From positions 26,476,526-26,540,525 of the forward strand of contig NC_053499.1 in assembly GCF_905171775.1 (NCBI RefSeq): 64,000 bases of DNA, in the 5' to 3' direction. Source of the stretch: Rana temporaria (lineage: Eukaryota; Chordata; Amphibia; Anura; Ranidae). This document shows, piece after piece, positions 1 to 10,781 of the stretch. Each line of letters begins with the position of its first letter. Position 1 is the first letter of the stretch. The notes under the pieces are model-generated. The model worked only from the letters and a program-made list of their open reading frames with translations, did not search any database and had not been told where the DNA came from. The translations under genes and the position numbers were made by a program.

Positions 1-200
1 AGAGAGGATGGCCGCCGCGCTGGGTGTACCAAGATGGCCGTGGCTCCGGATCTAGGCCGAAGATTGCCGCCACGGTCGCAGCATCAGGAAAAACCGCGGC
101 TTCGGCCTAGCTCTGGATCGGTGGCACCGCTAGCGGCCATGTTAAATATCGGCCGATGCCGATTTCTCCAAAACGGACAAATATCGACCTCTAAATTACA
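1..200. repeat. Foldback repeat fragment
   Basis: Bases 43-125 form inverted arms (CTCCGGATCTAGGCCGAAG against CTTCGGCCTAGCTCTGGAT), followed by ATATCGGCCGATGCCGAT at about 146-163. The element is cut by the window start and its family is not identified. Confidence 0.5.
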
Positions 201-340
201 GTAGATGTTAAATAATATGCAAAGTGGTTGGACGGAAGCTTCAGCTTGGCAAAGATGTTTTATTACAAATTATGTGAGCAGACTGCAGCTCCTCTTTAAG
301 TTCAGAATAAAGGTTTCCATAAAAGAAAGTATAGTCTTAC

Positions 341-446
341 CTGGAATTGTTAGCTCTACCCTGTGGGGAAGGAGATTCCCTCTTTACTGTAGGGCTGTGT
401 TTTATAACAGAGGATTTCTGGTCTACCAGAGCACGCCTGGTGCTGG
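341..446 (-). CDS. madd: MADD coding exon 16 (last exon in window)
   Basis: This 106-nt exon encodes STRRALVDQKSSVIKHSPTV then KREPSPQGR-like residues (KRESPSPQGRANNS) and a split Arg codon (residues about 896-930). It matches the vertebrate RRALVDQKSSVIKHSPTVKR block. The acceptor is CTTCCCTTGCAG and the donor CAG/GTAAGA. The next exon, which would encode the conserved FLKEVVHSVLDG segment, lies beyond base 1. Both joins (from the cassette exon, or from exon 14 directly) preserve the frame. Confidence 0.96.
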
Positions 447-736
447 CTGCAAGGGAAGAGAATGAAGATGGAAAATTACAGACATTCAACAATATACTAG
501 AGTGACAAAAATCTAGAGAGAATGAAAGTGAAAAGGTACAGCATAGGAAAAATGCACTAAGAGGTGAATTTAAAAATCCAGATTTCTCCTTTCCATGAAG
601 ACACGGTATTCCCTTCCCTATCAAAGATCCAGAAACAACCGTCTGTGCTGCCCCCCGAGACACCTATGAAGATTTTTTTAGTGCACATGGCCAAGTTGTA
701 CTGCAATCACTACCTATGTTGTGCTTGTACCTTTAA

Positions 737-1152
737 GGTTGCATTCACACTTCAGCGTTTTGAATCGCATGCAGATTTGCCGTGATTCTGCCCACGATTT
801 GAAAGCAGCGATGTGTGAATGATAAAATACGGGACTCCTATTTTGAATGACACCTAAAATCGCAGTGCGGGTCTGCTGCAATCATGGCAATCCACATCGC
901 GTGAAGCATATCGCTCAAAAAAAGTTCCGAAAATACTTTTGGGCAACATGCATCACACAATGTGGGTTCCCGCGAATGCATCGCGATTTATCGTGCGACA
1001 ATCGCAGCAGACCCACAGCGTGATTTTAGGTGTCATTCAAAAGGACGCCCTCTCAAAATGTGAGTCCCGCAATTTGTCATTCACACATCGTCACTTTTTA
1101 AATCGGTGGCAAATCTGCCTGCGATTCGAAACACTGAAGTGTGAATGCAGAC
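737..1152. mobile_element. Foldback MITE (CACACTTCAG ends)
   Basis: The ends are inverted copies (GGTTGCATTCACACTTCAG at 737 and its complement ending at 1152), flanked by TAA/TTA. The interior repeats ATCGCA/TGCGAT motifs on both arms. The structure fits a PIF/Harbinger-type MITE, whose family duplicates a 3-bp TWA target. No coding capacity. Confidence 0.6.
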
Positions 1153-1471
1153 TTAACAGTGAGCTCCCATACTTGGAATAAGTCAAGTCTTGCTGCTCTC
1201 CAAGATAGAATATAAACTGCCCTCCAGGACCTGCAGTAAGCCTTACCCAATGATGATTATCATCTTTTCTTTTCACAATATAGCTATACTGCTGCAGGAC
1301 AGGGAGGAAGGAATGTAAAGGGAAAGTGTAGTTATATCTGTTTGATAAATACACAAAAAAAAACTGTTGATCCCTCCAAAATCATGTGAGCCAATAACGT
1401 CTTGTGCCTCTGCTGTTAGCATTGCTGCCAGCTATCTCTGTGGACAACAGAGCACTTTCACATATAATGGA

Positions 1472-1995
1472 AAAGTAACTCTGAATCTGTGCCGTCGTAA
1501 ATTTAAGCGTATTCTGGAAACCAGATACGCTTAAATTAGGCTCAGATACGAGCGGCGTAAGTCTCCTACGCCGTCGTATCTTAGGGTGCAATATTTAGGC
1601 TGGCCGCTAGGTGGCGCTTCCGTTGAGTTTGGCGTAGAATATGCAAATGCCTAGATACGCCGATGAACGTACGTGCACCCGTCGCAGTAAAGATACGCCG
1701 TTTACGTAAGGCGTTTTCCGGCGTAAAGTTATTCCAACAAATAGCTGGCCTAGTCAATGTTAAGTATGGCCGTCGTTCCCGCGTCAAAATTTTTATGTCG
1801 TTTGCGCAAGTCGTCCGTGAATGGGGCTGGACGTAATTTATGTTCATGTCGAAACCAATACGTCCTTGCGGCGTACTTTGGAGCAATGCACACTGGGATA
1901 TGTACACGGACGGCGCATGCTCCGTTCGGGAAAAAAAGTCAATACGCTACGTCGCCTTAAAGATGCGGCGCTCTCTCTGAATCTGGCTATTTCTG
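1472..1995. mobile_element. MITE rich in TACGCCG/CGGCGTA motifs, copy 1
   Basis: The ends carry CTGAATCTGTGCCGTCGTA-like and GAATCTGGC-like sequence, and the interior is packed with CGGCGTA and TACGCC motifs. It is related to the better preserved copy at 55249-55956. No gene is seen in it. Confidence 0.55.
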
Positions 1996-2683
1996 TTTTA
2001 ATGTAACCCAGTTTTTCCTACCATTAGCATCCTACAACAGAACACTGTAATTGGCACAATCACCAGGTAAAAAAATAAATAAAAAAAAGTATAAAAATGT
2101 TGAAGTAAGCAAATGCAGCCTCAACATTCAAGGAATAATAAATACGCTGCAAAATTTTTCATTTTTGTTTGTAGGTTTAGAGATAATTGATAGGGAAAAC
2201 CAGGAGTTACATAGGAAATACTTAGCAAAACTTTTCTGCTTTCAGGTTTACTTCAGCAACTCATCTTTAATAGACACATTGTGATTAGCGGCTCCTGAAA
2301 CCCACAGCTTACTACAGGGTGTTCATTTAGGTTTACATTTTAAGGAAGTATTTCGGAAAGTACCCAATATTAAAACTGCTCCCTACCAGTTCCTAACGAA
2401 CATCTATACCATCTAACCTATGGAAGAAAGATCTGCATACTTACCTAGCATCACAAGCCTGAGGAAGGAGCATACATTCCCTGAACGCACGCCTGTTGGT
2501 CTCACTTCCCCACATCCACAGACAGAAGAGGAACCGTGACAGACTTGGAGCCCGGGACCCAGAGCACTCAGGGCATCTGCACCCGACCGGATTGGCACGA
2601 CAGAGGCCTTATATGCGATATGCCTACTCTTACCCCACTTTTGCAAGTTGCTGATTTGTCTTTTAATAAATTATGTTTTATCA

Positions 2684-3050
2684 GGCTGCTTTCGCATCGA
2701 GATGGTGGGGGGCATCGGCAGTAAAGCGCCGCAATTTTTTTTGTTTTTGCAACACTTTTTGGCCGCTAGCGGCTTAAAACCACCTGCAAAGCGATGCTGC
2801 AGCAATGCTTTGCCGGTGGTGCTGCCCATTGATTGGGCAGGGGCGCTTTAGGAGCGGTGTATACCCTGCATCTACAGCGCTGCAAAAATACGGCTTGCTG
2901 GACTTTTTTTACCGTCCTGCCAGCGCACTGCTCCAGTGTGGAAGCCCTCGGGCTTTCACATGGGAGTGAGAGGAGAGGCTCTTTCAATGCGCTTTGCAGG
3001 TGCTATTTTTAGCGTTATAGCGCCTGCAAAGTGCCTCAGTGTGAAAGCAG
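2684..3050. mobile_element. Foldback MITE (GGCTGCTTTC ends)
   Basis: GGCTGCTTTCGCATCGAG at the left faces CTCAGTGTGAAAGCAGC at the right. The interior includes AGTAAAGCGCCGC, shared with the element at 9147-9339. Flanks are TCA/TTA. Probably a PIF/Harbinger-type MITE. Confidence 0.5.
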
Positions 3051-3059
3051 CATTACTAA

Positions 3060-3720
3060 TCTACTACACTCAGTAGAGTACACTGTACTACAGCCAGCGG
3101 CAGCACCATGAGAGGAGGAGGAACCACTGACAATAGTAAGACTATCGGTGATGCCACCGCTCAAGTATTTAGGCCATTGTCGAGCGCTCTCTCCTCTCCC
3201 CTGCAGCCTGCACTGGCTGACACAGGGGAGATCACATGACACAGAGTGGCCCAGCATGACACAGAGCGGCCAGGCAATAGGCAAGTATACAGTAGTAAAA
3301 AATAAATAAGTATTACAGAGCTGTTTGGATTTGTGTTTTCCCTTCCATATTGTCAGAAAGAAAGATCTTTAGTTTACTATGGGCAACACGGACAGTTCTT
3401 TCTTCACATATTGTAATCAGTGAGCCCCACTGAGTTCTGGCCAATTTCAAATTCACCGCTCAGAACCAAAATATTAAAAGAGCAAAAAGGGTAGAAAGCA
3501 CATGGGTGGGGGAATTATCCCGGCTACCCATGACCTGTAAGAAACATGGACGCCTGATAATGTGGTCACGTGACCAAATCTATAAAACAACCACAACAAG
3601 TGATGAGCACAAGGCACTGTGTGTGAGAAATGGTGATCAACGAGAAGCACAAAATGGTAGGATGGTAGAGAGGATGTTAGGAGTGGAATAACATGCAGAA
3701 CTCATGCTACAGGCACCCAC
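3060..3720. other. MADD intronic sequence without recognised features
   Basis: No exon-like homology, strong hairpin or tandem array is seen here, only scattered short A-rich runs. It is the intron between the 60-nt cassette exon and exon 16. Confidence 0.5.
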
Positions 3721-3780
3721 CTTCTGCAGGGGCGGGACCGGAGTCTGCAATTATCTCCATTATAGTATTTAGCCCAAATA
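3721..3780 (-). CDS. madd: MADD 60-nt cassette exon (alternatively spliced in mammals)
   Basis: This exon is exactly 60 nt, phase 1 at both ends, so inclusion or skipping keeps the frame. It encodes V-FGLNTIMEIIADSGPAPAE, matching the mammalian alternative exon with FGLNTLMEIVTEAGPGSGE. The acceptor is TTCGTCCCAG. The donor AAG/GTGGGT is weaker than the GTAAG donors of its neighbours, as expected for a regulated exon. In mammals this exon distinguishes MADD/IG20 splice isoforms (family knowledge). Too short to appear as a long ORF, it was found by matching the expected motif between 446 and 6287. Confidence 0.9.
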
Positions 3781-5082
3781 CTGGGACGAAAAATGCAAGG
3801 TTAGTGGCAACCAATCAAATCAGTCAAACAGCTAAATCCCTAAAAGGCTGCTACAGGGATTTTTTTTCTAACATAGAATAGCTGGTTCTGCAGAGAAAAC
3901 TACAGGGTAGACAGCAACAACATAACATAGGGATGCGCTAGACACATCAATGCAAGCCCTAGCCTAAGCCGTGTAATGACTTATTACCCAGATACTTGAT
4001 TTCTGGAACTAAATGTCCTCCATATTTAGCACTACAAATGGCAGGGCTGGACAAACCTCACAGGGCACTTTGTTGGGGTACCTACAAATATGTCACCTGG
4101 TGCCTATGTTTCTGAATGGATACCTAGTGTGCTAAAAAGGCAGTACATGCTCACTAGCTCCCCAGATCTGCCGCTTGGCTTCTAACCTGGAGTATATGGT
4201 GCCCGAATTTGCTGATCCCCGATAGATTATATAGCCAATTTTGTGAAAAGCCGACCAAGCACTTAAATGAGTTTGTTGCACAATCCATTCCAAAAACCAC
4301 AGGCATCAATATAAAAATGGCCGCCTTTCACAGCAACAAAGACATCCACTAATTTTGGATTGTGTGCCCATTCAAACAAAAATAAGCTGAGGTCAGTTAC
4401 TGATATTGGATGAGAAGACGTAGCCTACAATTGGCATTTCACTTCAGTAGGGTTGGTGTCAGGGCTCTGTGCAGGCCACTTCCTCAATGGAAAAATTATC
4501 AAACCACGTCTTTATGGAGCTGCCTTTGTTTGTACACAGGGGTGCATTTAGGTCAGAAAGGTTGACAATGTAGAACTGTTCAAAATGTCTTTGTATGCTA
4601 ATGTTCATCAGTAGAGATTGATGGCTCTGTGCTTTATGCTGTGCTACAGGACTTGAAATGCGATATCAAAAAAGCTAAAAAGTATAAAATGTGATGGTCA
4701 GGTGTCCAGAAATGTTAGCCACAGTGTACCTCCCCATCTGGATGTCTCAATATATTTGACTAGGTGTGGACACTTACTGTTTGGAAATGTTAAACCTCAT
4801 CCCGCAAGGTGAAACGAAGGGGCAGATCCCACGAACCCAACTGATGAAATGGCAAATGAGATGGCCAATGGTAACCCTGTACCTGCAATACCTGCGTGTG
4901 TTTGGAAAACGCTGTAACAAGTCCCAGACTATACAAATCAAACCAAAAGGTAACTTAAAATGTGTTTAGATATCTACACTGCACAAATAAAACACCAAAC
5001 AAAAAATTTGGGTTTTGTGTAACATTTTGAGAGTTCATCATTTGTTCTCCAGGTTTATAAATAAGTCCCATAGGGTACCAAT
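3781..5082. other. MADD intron; one weak old repeat
   Basis: Mostly unique-looking sequence. Bases around 4452-4480 share the phrase GTCAGGGCTCTGTGCAGGC with 22261-22281, so both loci probably hold fragments of one old DNA transposon family. No coding capacity. Confidence 0.4.
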
Positions 5083-5496
5083 TAGGGTTGTCCCGATACC
5101 GATACCAGTATGGCTGCATTATGTGGGGGACATGGCTGCATATGTGGGGGGACATGGCTGCATATGTGGGGGGACATGGCTGCATATGTGGGGGGACATG
5201 GCTGCATATGTGGGGGGACATGGCTGCATATGTGGGGGGACATGGCTGCATATGTGGGGGGACATGGCTGCATATGTGGGGGGACATGGCTGCATATGTG
5301 GGGGGACATGGCTGCATATGTGGGGGGACATGGCTGCATATGTGGGGGGACATGGCTGCATATGTGGGGGGACATGGCTGCATTTGGGGACACATTTAAA
5401 AAATAGTATCGGTATTCGGTATCGGCGAGTACATGAAAAAAAGTATCGGTACTCGTACTCAGTCCTAAAAAAAAAAATGGTATCTGGACAACCCTA
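5083..5496. mobile_element. hAT-type non-autonomous element with internal 22-bp array
   Basis: Terminal inverted repeats TAGGGTTGTCC / GGACAACCCTA are flanked by near-identical 8-bp sequences GTACCAAT (5075-5082) and ATACCAAT (5497-5504), the signature of hAT insertion. The subterminal motif CCGATACCGATACC recurs at the right end as GGTATCGG. Most of the interior is the tandem array listed separately. The same ends are seen at 46426-47193. Confidence 0.75.
5109..5395. repeat. 22-bp minisatellite, about 13 copies
   Basis: The unit GGGGGGACATGGCTGCATATGT is nearly perfect across copies and runs inside the hAT-type element at 5083-5496. Because 22 is not a multiple of 3, every frame on both strands stays open, which creates spurious ORFs. 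Confidence 0.97.
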
Positions 5497-6286
5497 ATAC
5501 CAATGTCTTTAAATGGTACCACTGCAATACCAACTTCTACCAGTAGGTTACACTGCAGGTGAAATCTAAAAACCACAAATGAATGGTTACCCAAGATGTG
5601 AGAATAGTATTTTTTTTATTTTAAACTATTCATGGCAGGGAGCCCTTTTTTTTATTATTTCATGCTGAATAAGATATAACCATGTGTTATACTGAAAGGA
5701 AAAAGATGCACACCGGGTTGAGACAAGCCACACACAGAAATCAGGTATGGGGACCCCTGTAACTTAATCCAAACAACCTTCACACAAACAGCACACCTAC
5801 ATATGGTAAAACAAGCACACTATCGCTACACAAAAGTCAACGTGATCTTGGTAACCTCTGGAAGCTCAAGATCACAAAGAATCAATACCAACCTTTTCCT
5901 ATATCCCCTGCCACTTTCTGCTGGTCTTTGACCCCAAGTGGACGGAGCATGCAGAAGATAAAAAAAAAAAAAAAGTGGCAAAAAAAAAAAAAGTGTTTAC
6001 ACTTGACTACACATATAAGCAAACTCCAAGTCTACAAATGAAACCAGGGGGAGATAAATGAGATAATGGAATGATTAATGTAACATGGAGAATCCCAAAC
6101 ACTACACTTACATTACAACCAATCTCATTCCAACATCCACGTTTCCAGATGAGAACACTTACCTTCTCTTCGTAGAAAACTGCCCTCTGTCTATGCATTT
6201 CCTTACCCAAAGTCCTAGGTACTTACCTTACAAGCTGAGCTATAGACTACTTCCTTATGCTATCCTTATTCTAAAAGGGTGCTTAC

Positions 6287-6388
6287 CTTTAAAGTTTGGA
6301 AATGGGGTCACTTTATCTCGGCCACTCTTGGTCTGAAGCGTCAAGCTTGACAGACTGAAGGTACTACTATGACTTTTATACAGATTAC
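6287..6388 (-). CDS. madd: MADD coding exon 14
   Basis: This 102-nt exon encodes NLYKSHSSTFSLSSLTLQTK followed by SGRDKVTPFPNFK and one base (residues about 842-875). It aligns with the vertebrate SLYRNHSTSFSLSNLTLPTK block, so it is real although absent as a long ORF. The acceptor is CCTTTTCCAG and the donor AAG/GTAAGC. It ends in phase 1, the same phase as the following cassette exon. Confidence 0.95.
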
Positions 6389-6486
6389 CTGGAAAAGGAA
6401 ACCGGGAGTTATTCTAAGGGCAAGGCTGCCTTATTATTAAGATTCAATTACAGCAAGAGCCCTGTCCTTGGTTTTGAGAAGAGTAA

Positions 6487-6866
6487 TGCCGCATACACAC
6501 AATCGGAATTTACGTCTAGAAAATTTTGATGTGAGCTTTTGGTCGGAAATTCCGATCGCGTGTAGGCTCCATCTGACTTTTTCTGTCGGAATTGCCAACA
6601 GCAAAAATTTGGGAGCTGCTTCTCAAATTTTCCGACAGGAAAAGTTCTTGTTGGAAATTCCGATTGTCTGTACGCAACTCCGACGCACAAAAAAAACACG
6701 CATCCTCGAAATCAAGCAGAAGAGCCGAACTGCCTATTGAACTTCATTTTTCTCGACTCGTCGTACGTTACCGCGTTCTTGAAGATCGGAATTTTAGACA
6801 ACATTTGTGTGACCGTGTGTATGCAACGGTTTTCTTGTCAGAATTTCCATTCCTGTGTACGCGGCA
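6487..6866. mobile_element. TAA/TTA-flanked MITE (TGCCGCATACACAC ends)
   Basis: TGCCGCATACACACAATCGGAA at 6487 is mirrored by the complement ending at 6866, with TAA and TTA outside. The interior has many TCGGAATT/AATTCCGA motifs. Likely PIF/Harbinger-derived. It lies about 100 bp upstream (gene sense) of MADD exon 14. Confidence 0.65.
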
Positions 6867-7116
6867 TTAGGAATAGTGAAAACCCATGTAAGCTTTAAAA
6901 GCCAAGTTCATATTGGATTTAAACTGACTAGGCAAGGGGACCCAGTAGGTTAAAAACACTTTGCAGCATTTTAATTTGCGGAACCCCTGAAGCCTGTCCA
7001 AAAAATTCCCATTGTTGGCATTCTTCATTTCTGCTTTGTTGCTAAAACACTGCATGCATTGAATGCTTGCTCCCAGGATCACAGGAGCGGACACGCCCTC
7101 CTCGTTCAAAACGTGT

Positions 7117-8236
7117 ATCTCTCTCTCTCTCTCCTGAGCTCTCTCTCTCTTCTGAGCTCTCTCTCTCTCTCTCTTCTGAGCTCTCTCTCTCGCTCTTCTG
7201 AGCTCTCTCTCTCTCGCTCTTCTGAGCTCTCTCTCTCTCGCTCTTCTGAGCTCTCTCTCTCTCGCTCTTCTGAGCTCTCTCTCTCTCGCTCGCTCTTCTG
7301 AGCTCTCTCTCTCGCTCTTCTGAGCTCTCTCTCTCGCTCTTTCTCTTCTGAGCTCTCTCTCTCGCTCTTTCTCTCCTGAGCTCTCTCTCGCTCTCTCTCC
7401 TAAGCTCTCTCGCGCTCTCTCTCCTGAGCTCTCTCGCGCTCTCTCTCCTGAGCTCTCTCGCGCTCTCTCTCCTGAGCTCTCTCCTGAGAGCTCTCTCTCC
7501 TGAGCTCTCTCGCTCTCTCTCCTGAGCTCTCTCGCTCTCTCTCCTGAGCTCTCTCGCTCTCTCTCCTGAGCTCTCTCGCTCTCTCTCCTGAGCTCTCTCG
7601 CTCTCTCTCCTGAGCTCCCTCGCTCTCTCTCCTGAGCTCCCTCGCTCTCTCTCCTGAGCTCTCTCGCTCTCTCTCTCTCTCCTGAGCTCTCTTACTCTCT
7701 CCTGAGCTCTCTTACTCTCTCCTGAGCTCTCTTACTCTCTCCTGAGCTCGCTCTCTCTCTCTCCCTCTCTCCTGAGCTCTCTCTCTCCTGAGCTCTCTCT
7801 CTCCTGAGCTCTCTCTCTCTCTCCCTCTCCTGAGCTCTCTCTCTCCCTCTCTCTCTCCTGAGCTCTCTCTCTCTCTCCCTCTCCTGAGCTCTCTCTCTCT
7901 CCCTCTCCTGAGCTCTCTCTCTCTCTCCCTCTCCTGAGCTCTCTCTCTCTCTCCCTCTCCTGAGCTCTCTCTCTCTCTCCCTCTCCTGAGCTCTCTCTCT
8001 CTCTCTCCCTCTCCTGAGCTCTCTCTCTCTCTCCCTCTCCTGAGCTCTCTCTCTCTCTCCCTCTCCTGAGCTCTCTCTCTCTCTCCCTCTCCTGAGCTCT
8101 CTCTCTCTCTCCCTCTCCTGAGCTCTCTCTCTCTCTCTCTCCCTCTCCTGAGCTCTCTCTCTCTCTCTCCCTCTCCTGAGCTCTCTCTCTCTCTCTCCCT
8201 CTCCTGAGCTCTCTCTCTCTCTCTCCTGAGCTCAGT
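7117..8236. repeat. CT-rich array punctuated by GAGCTC (about 1.1 kb)
   Basis: (TC)n runs are interrupted at 12-32-bp intervals by TGAGCTC, giving dozens of GAGCTC palindromes. Sub-arrays with distinct unit lengths follow each other (for example CTGAGCTCTCTCTCTCGCT near 7180-7330 and CTCTCTCTCTCTCCCTCTC units from 7870 on). Transcribed from MADD it would be GA-rich. The long Arg-Glu ORF across it is an artefact. Confidence 0.97.
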
Positions 8237-8395
8237 CTGATGAGAGAGAACTATGCACATGAAGATTCTGAACAAGGGAGAGCTTTTTGTCCCCGTCATC
8301 TTATCTTCTTATTATTTTTAAGCTCTTCCAGTGTTATACAGAGAAACCATGTACAATCTGGATTTATTTTACCGTTTTCGCAGCAGAAAACTTAC

Positions 8396-8544
8396 TGGCA
8401 AAGGACATGATGCCCCCAAAGCTATCATTATTGCTGCTATTGTTGGAAACCGTTGAGGTGGGGGAGCTCCCTCGAGAGTCTGTTTCTGCATCAGAATCGC
8501 TGGGAAGCTTCAGGCTATTAGGGCGAAGCAAAGGCTTCTGGGAC
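8396..8544 (-). CDS. madd: MADD coding exon 13 (Ser-rich linker)
   Basis: This 149-nt exon encodes SQKPLLRPNSLKLPSDSDAE, TDSRGSSPTSTVSNNSSNND and SFGGIMSFA (residues about 792-841). It matches the mammalian LLRPNSLRLASDSDAESDSR block and the GFGGIMSFAS block. The donor CCA/GTAAGT lies only about 160 nt from the edge of the large CT/GAGCTC array at 7117-8236, which fills much of the following intron. Confidence 0.96.
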
Positions 8545-8575
8545 CTAAAACAGGAAACACAGTAGTGAGTACATG

Positions 8576-8576
<1 letters not shown>

Positions 8577-8613
<37 letters not shown>
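8577..8613. repeat. Poly(A) tract
   Basis: An uninterrupted A run of more than 30 nt lies about 35 bp upstream (gene sense) of MADD exon 13, where it acts as a T tract on the transcribed strand. Confidence 0.95.
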
Positions 8614-8617
<4 letters not shown>

Positions 8618-8990
8618 GCGGTAGTAAACCCTTACATATGCACAGTGAAATGACTGGCCTCAGGTGATACACAGAGATGAAACAAATCTTCCTACACAAG
8701 TTGTACCTGTTTATCTGCGGTCTTCTCTTCTCTAAATATGCTAAAAGTGTAGAATTTGTAAAGCTTGTCTGAGCTGTAAGAAAACAAGAGGGTGGAGACA
8801 CTCTGCAGAGCTCAGTGAGCACCCCCTTCACACAGCACACAGGAACAGAGCTGAGGCAGTCAATCAGCTGGAGATCCCTCCTGTCACCATTTTCTCGGTC
8901 AGGAAAACTTGTCAGAAATGACTTATGCTGATAGCAGAGGAACGAAGCAGTAGACAGAAATGACACTTTGTGCACTTAAAGTGGTAGTAA
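8614..8990. repeat. Dispersed repeat, copy 1 of 3
   Basis: The sequence shares long blocks with 13960-14310 and, inverted, with 26000-26345 (for example TGCTGATAGCAGAGGAA and the TCTCTGTGTATCACCTGAGG block). It begins near AAGCGGTAGTAAACCC, which resembles ends of other TTAA elements here. Non-coding. Confidence 0.6.
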
Positions 8991-9146
8991 GCTAATTTTT
9001 ACCACTTGTACCTGCAGGTAAGCCTATAATAAGTCTTACCCGTAGGTACTTATTCACTGTTTAGAAGATAATCACACTGCATGCAGCTGGTGACATCAGC
9101 GGTGCATGCACTCTGAAGGGCTGGCATACACTGTGCTGGACATTTA

Positions 9147-9339
9147 GGCCCCTTTCACACTGGGGCAGGGGCGGCGTCGGTGGTAAAGCGCCACCATTTC
9201 TAGCATCGCTTTACCATCAATTTTGCGGCGCTATTCAGCCACTAGTGGGGCGCTTTTACCCCCCCTAGCGTCCGAGGAAGGGTTAAAACCCCTGCAAAGT
9301 GTTATAGCGTCTGCAAAGCGACCCAGTGTGAAAAGGGTC
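9147..9339. mobile_element. MITE with CCCTTTCACACTGGG ends
   Basis: GGCCCCTTTCACACTGGGG at the left faces CCCAGTGTGAAAAGGGTC at the right; TTA lies outside on the left and TTC on the right. Compact foldback element of the type very common in frogs, probably PIF/Harbinger-derived. Confidence 0.65.
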
Positions 9340-9886
9340 TTCGAGGCTGTGCCGTAAACGGCGGTTCCCGCACGCAAGAGCAGGAACGACGCCACGTAAC
9401 CGCGAACCCGGAAGGAAGACAGAGTGATATTGGAAGCCTTGACAGCACGTCGCTGGAGGGCTTTATTTTAAGCCTCATCTCGAGCCAGTGATGATGCACA
9501 AGAGTCTCGGCTGTGTGGCACTTTCCCTCATTGGCTGAGACAGCAGCCGGGCACCATTGGCTCCCGCTGTTGTCAAAGCCAGTGAGCCAATGAGACAGAG
9601 GGGGTGGGGCCGAGCCAAAGCTCTGTGTCCTAGTGGACATACAGAGCAGGAGCTCGGGTGCACGGTGCACCCAGAGCAAGCTGGAGGGATGGGCCAAAAG
9701 TGTCAGCGGAGGGACCCGAAGAAGAAGGGGATCTAGATTGCTCTGTGCAAAACCACTGCACAGAGCAGGCAAATATAACATGTTTGTTTTATAAAAATAA
9801 ATAAAATAAAAACTTAAGTGTCACTTTAAGCCCTGCCTCTCACTGCACTGTCAAACATTAGTCGCAGTTAGTTCCTGACCACAGTA

Positions 9887-10395
9887 CAGTGGAACCTCGG
9901 ATTAAGAGTAACGTGGTTAACGAGCATTTCGCAATATGAGCACTGTATTTAAAAAAATCGTGACTCAGTTGGCGAGTGCTGTCTCGCAAAACGAGCACGA
10001 TTCAGGCCAATGCGGTGTGTAGTACAGCTTTTGACCTGAGGTGGGGGCGCTAGAGTCGAGCAGAGCTGAACGCCGCCAATCACAGCCGATCGGCGCTGTT
10101 CGGAAATGCACGGAGAGACCGGAGGACAGCACGGCTGACCTTGGCAAATCTCGGGTAGGAAGTCTTTTCGAAGTTTGCCAAGGTCAGCCGAAGTGTCCTC
10201 GGGCCTTTTCGGCCATTTCCAAAGCTTTACCGCGCCCCCCCCCCCCGCCTCTGGCTGCATGCGGTATTACATCCTATTGAAGTCAATGCGGAACTATTTT
10301 CATTTCCTTTGACTTAAATGTGGAAACTCGCTTTGATATGCGATTACGAGGAATTCTCCTGGAACGGATTATGCTTGTAATCCGGGGTTCCACTC
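9887..10395. mobile_element. Tigger/pogo-like MITE
   Basis: The ends CAGTGGAACCTCGGATTA and GTAATCCGGGGTTCCACT are inverted, and TA lies on both outer sides (9885-9886, 10396-10397). The CAGTGGAACC terminus is typical of Tigger/pogo relatives. Inner arms (GCCAAGGTCAGCCG against CGGCTGACCTTGGC) fold tightly. No transposase ORF. Confidence 0.7.
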
Positions 10396-10518
10396 TAACT
10401 GGCTGAGTTTTAATATAGCACAGAGTGCCAAAAATGACGCACAGGGTTCCTGGATTATAAAAAAAATACAATTAAAAAAAATAATCATCAGGTAGGAAAT
10501 CTAGACACTAGCTCTCAC

Positions 10519-10781
10519 CGGGTGCCATTAACAGTCTGGTTAAACATGGGTGTATAACTCTCCTCCCGTTCTTCATTCTCCTCCTCTGGTGGAAATCCAT
10601 ACTGGGGCTCAAAATAGGGATTGTCATATTCGCGCCTTCGTGCTTCACCCCCACCAACAGATGCTTCACTCTCACGGCGTTCCATTGCCAGCCGGTTAAA
10701 CGCAGGTGCCAGGGTGGGTAAGTGATTTTGCAGCGAACCCAAAACCTTCTCATCCAGCTCGGCAGAGTCAGCAGATTCTTG
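10519..10781 (-). CDS. madd: MADD coding exon 12 (NPYFEPQYGFP segment)
   Basis: This 263-nt exon begins QESADSAELDEKVLGSLQNH and ends YDNPYFEPQYGFPPEEENEE, then REESYTPMFNQTVNGT plus a split Arg (residues about 705-792). The NPYFEPQYGFPPEE block is highly conserved in MADD. The first half (LPTLAPAFNRLAMERRESEA) diverges strongly from mammals, and I place it only by frame and splice phase. The acceptor is CCTTTCAG and the donor CCG/GTGAGA. Confidence 0.94.

Noticed and set aside
4955..5594. Several overlapping ORFs with Cys, His, Pro and Met repeats on both strands.
   Set aside because: The 22-bp array stays open in all frames; it sits inside a hAT-type element.
7712..8299. A 195-codon minus-strand ORF of repeated Arg-Glu-Arg-Glu.
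   Set aside because: It is the translation of the CT/GAGCTC array, with no unique coding sequence.
8364..8975. A 203-codon minus-strand ORF treated as a possible separate gene.
   Set aside because: Only its last part (8396-8544) is a real exon of MADD. The rest is intron, a poly(A) tract and a dispersed repeat read through in frame.
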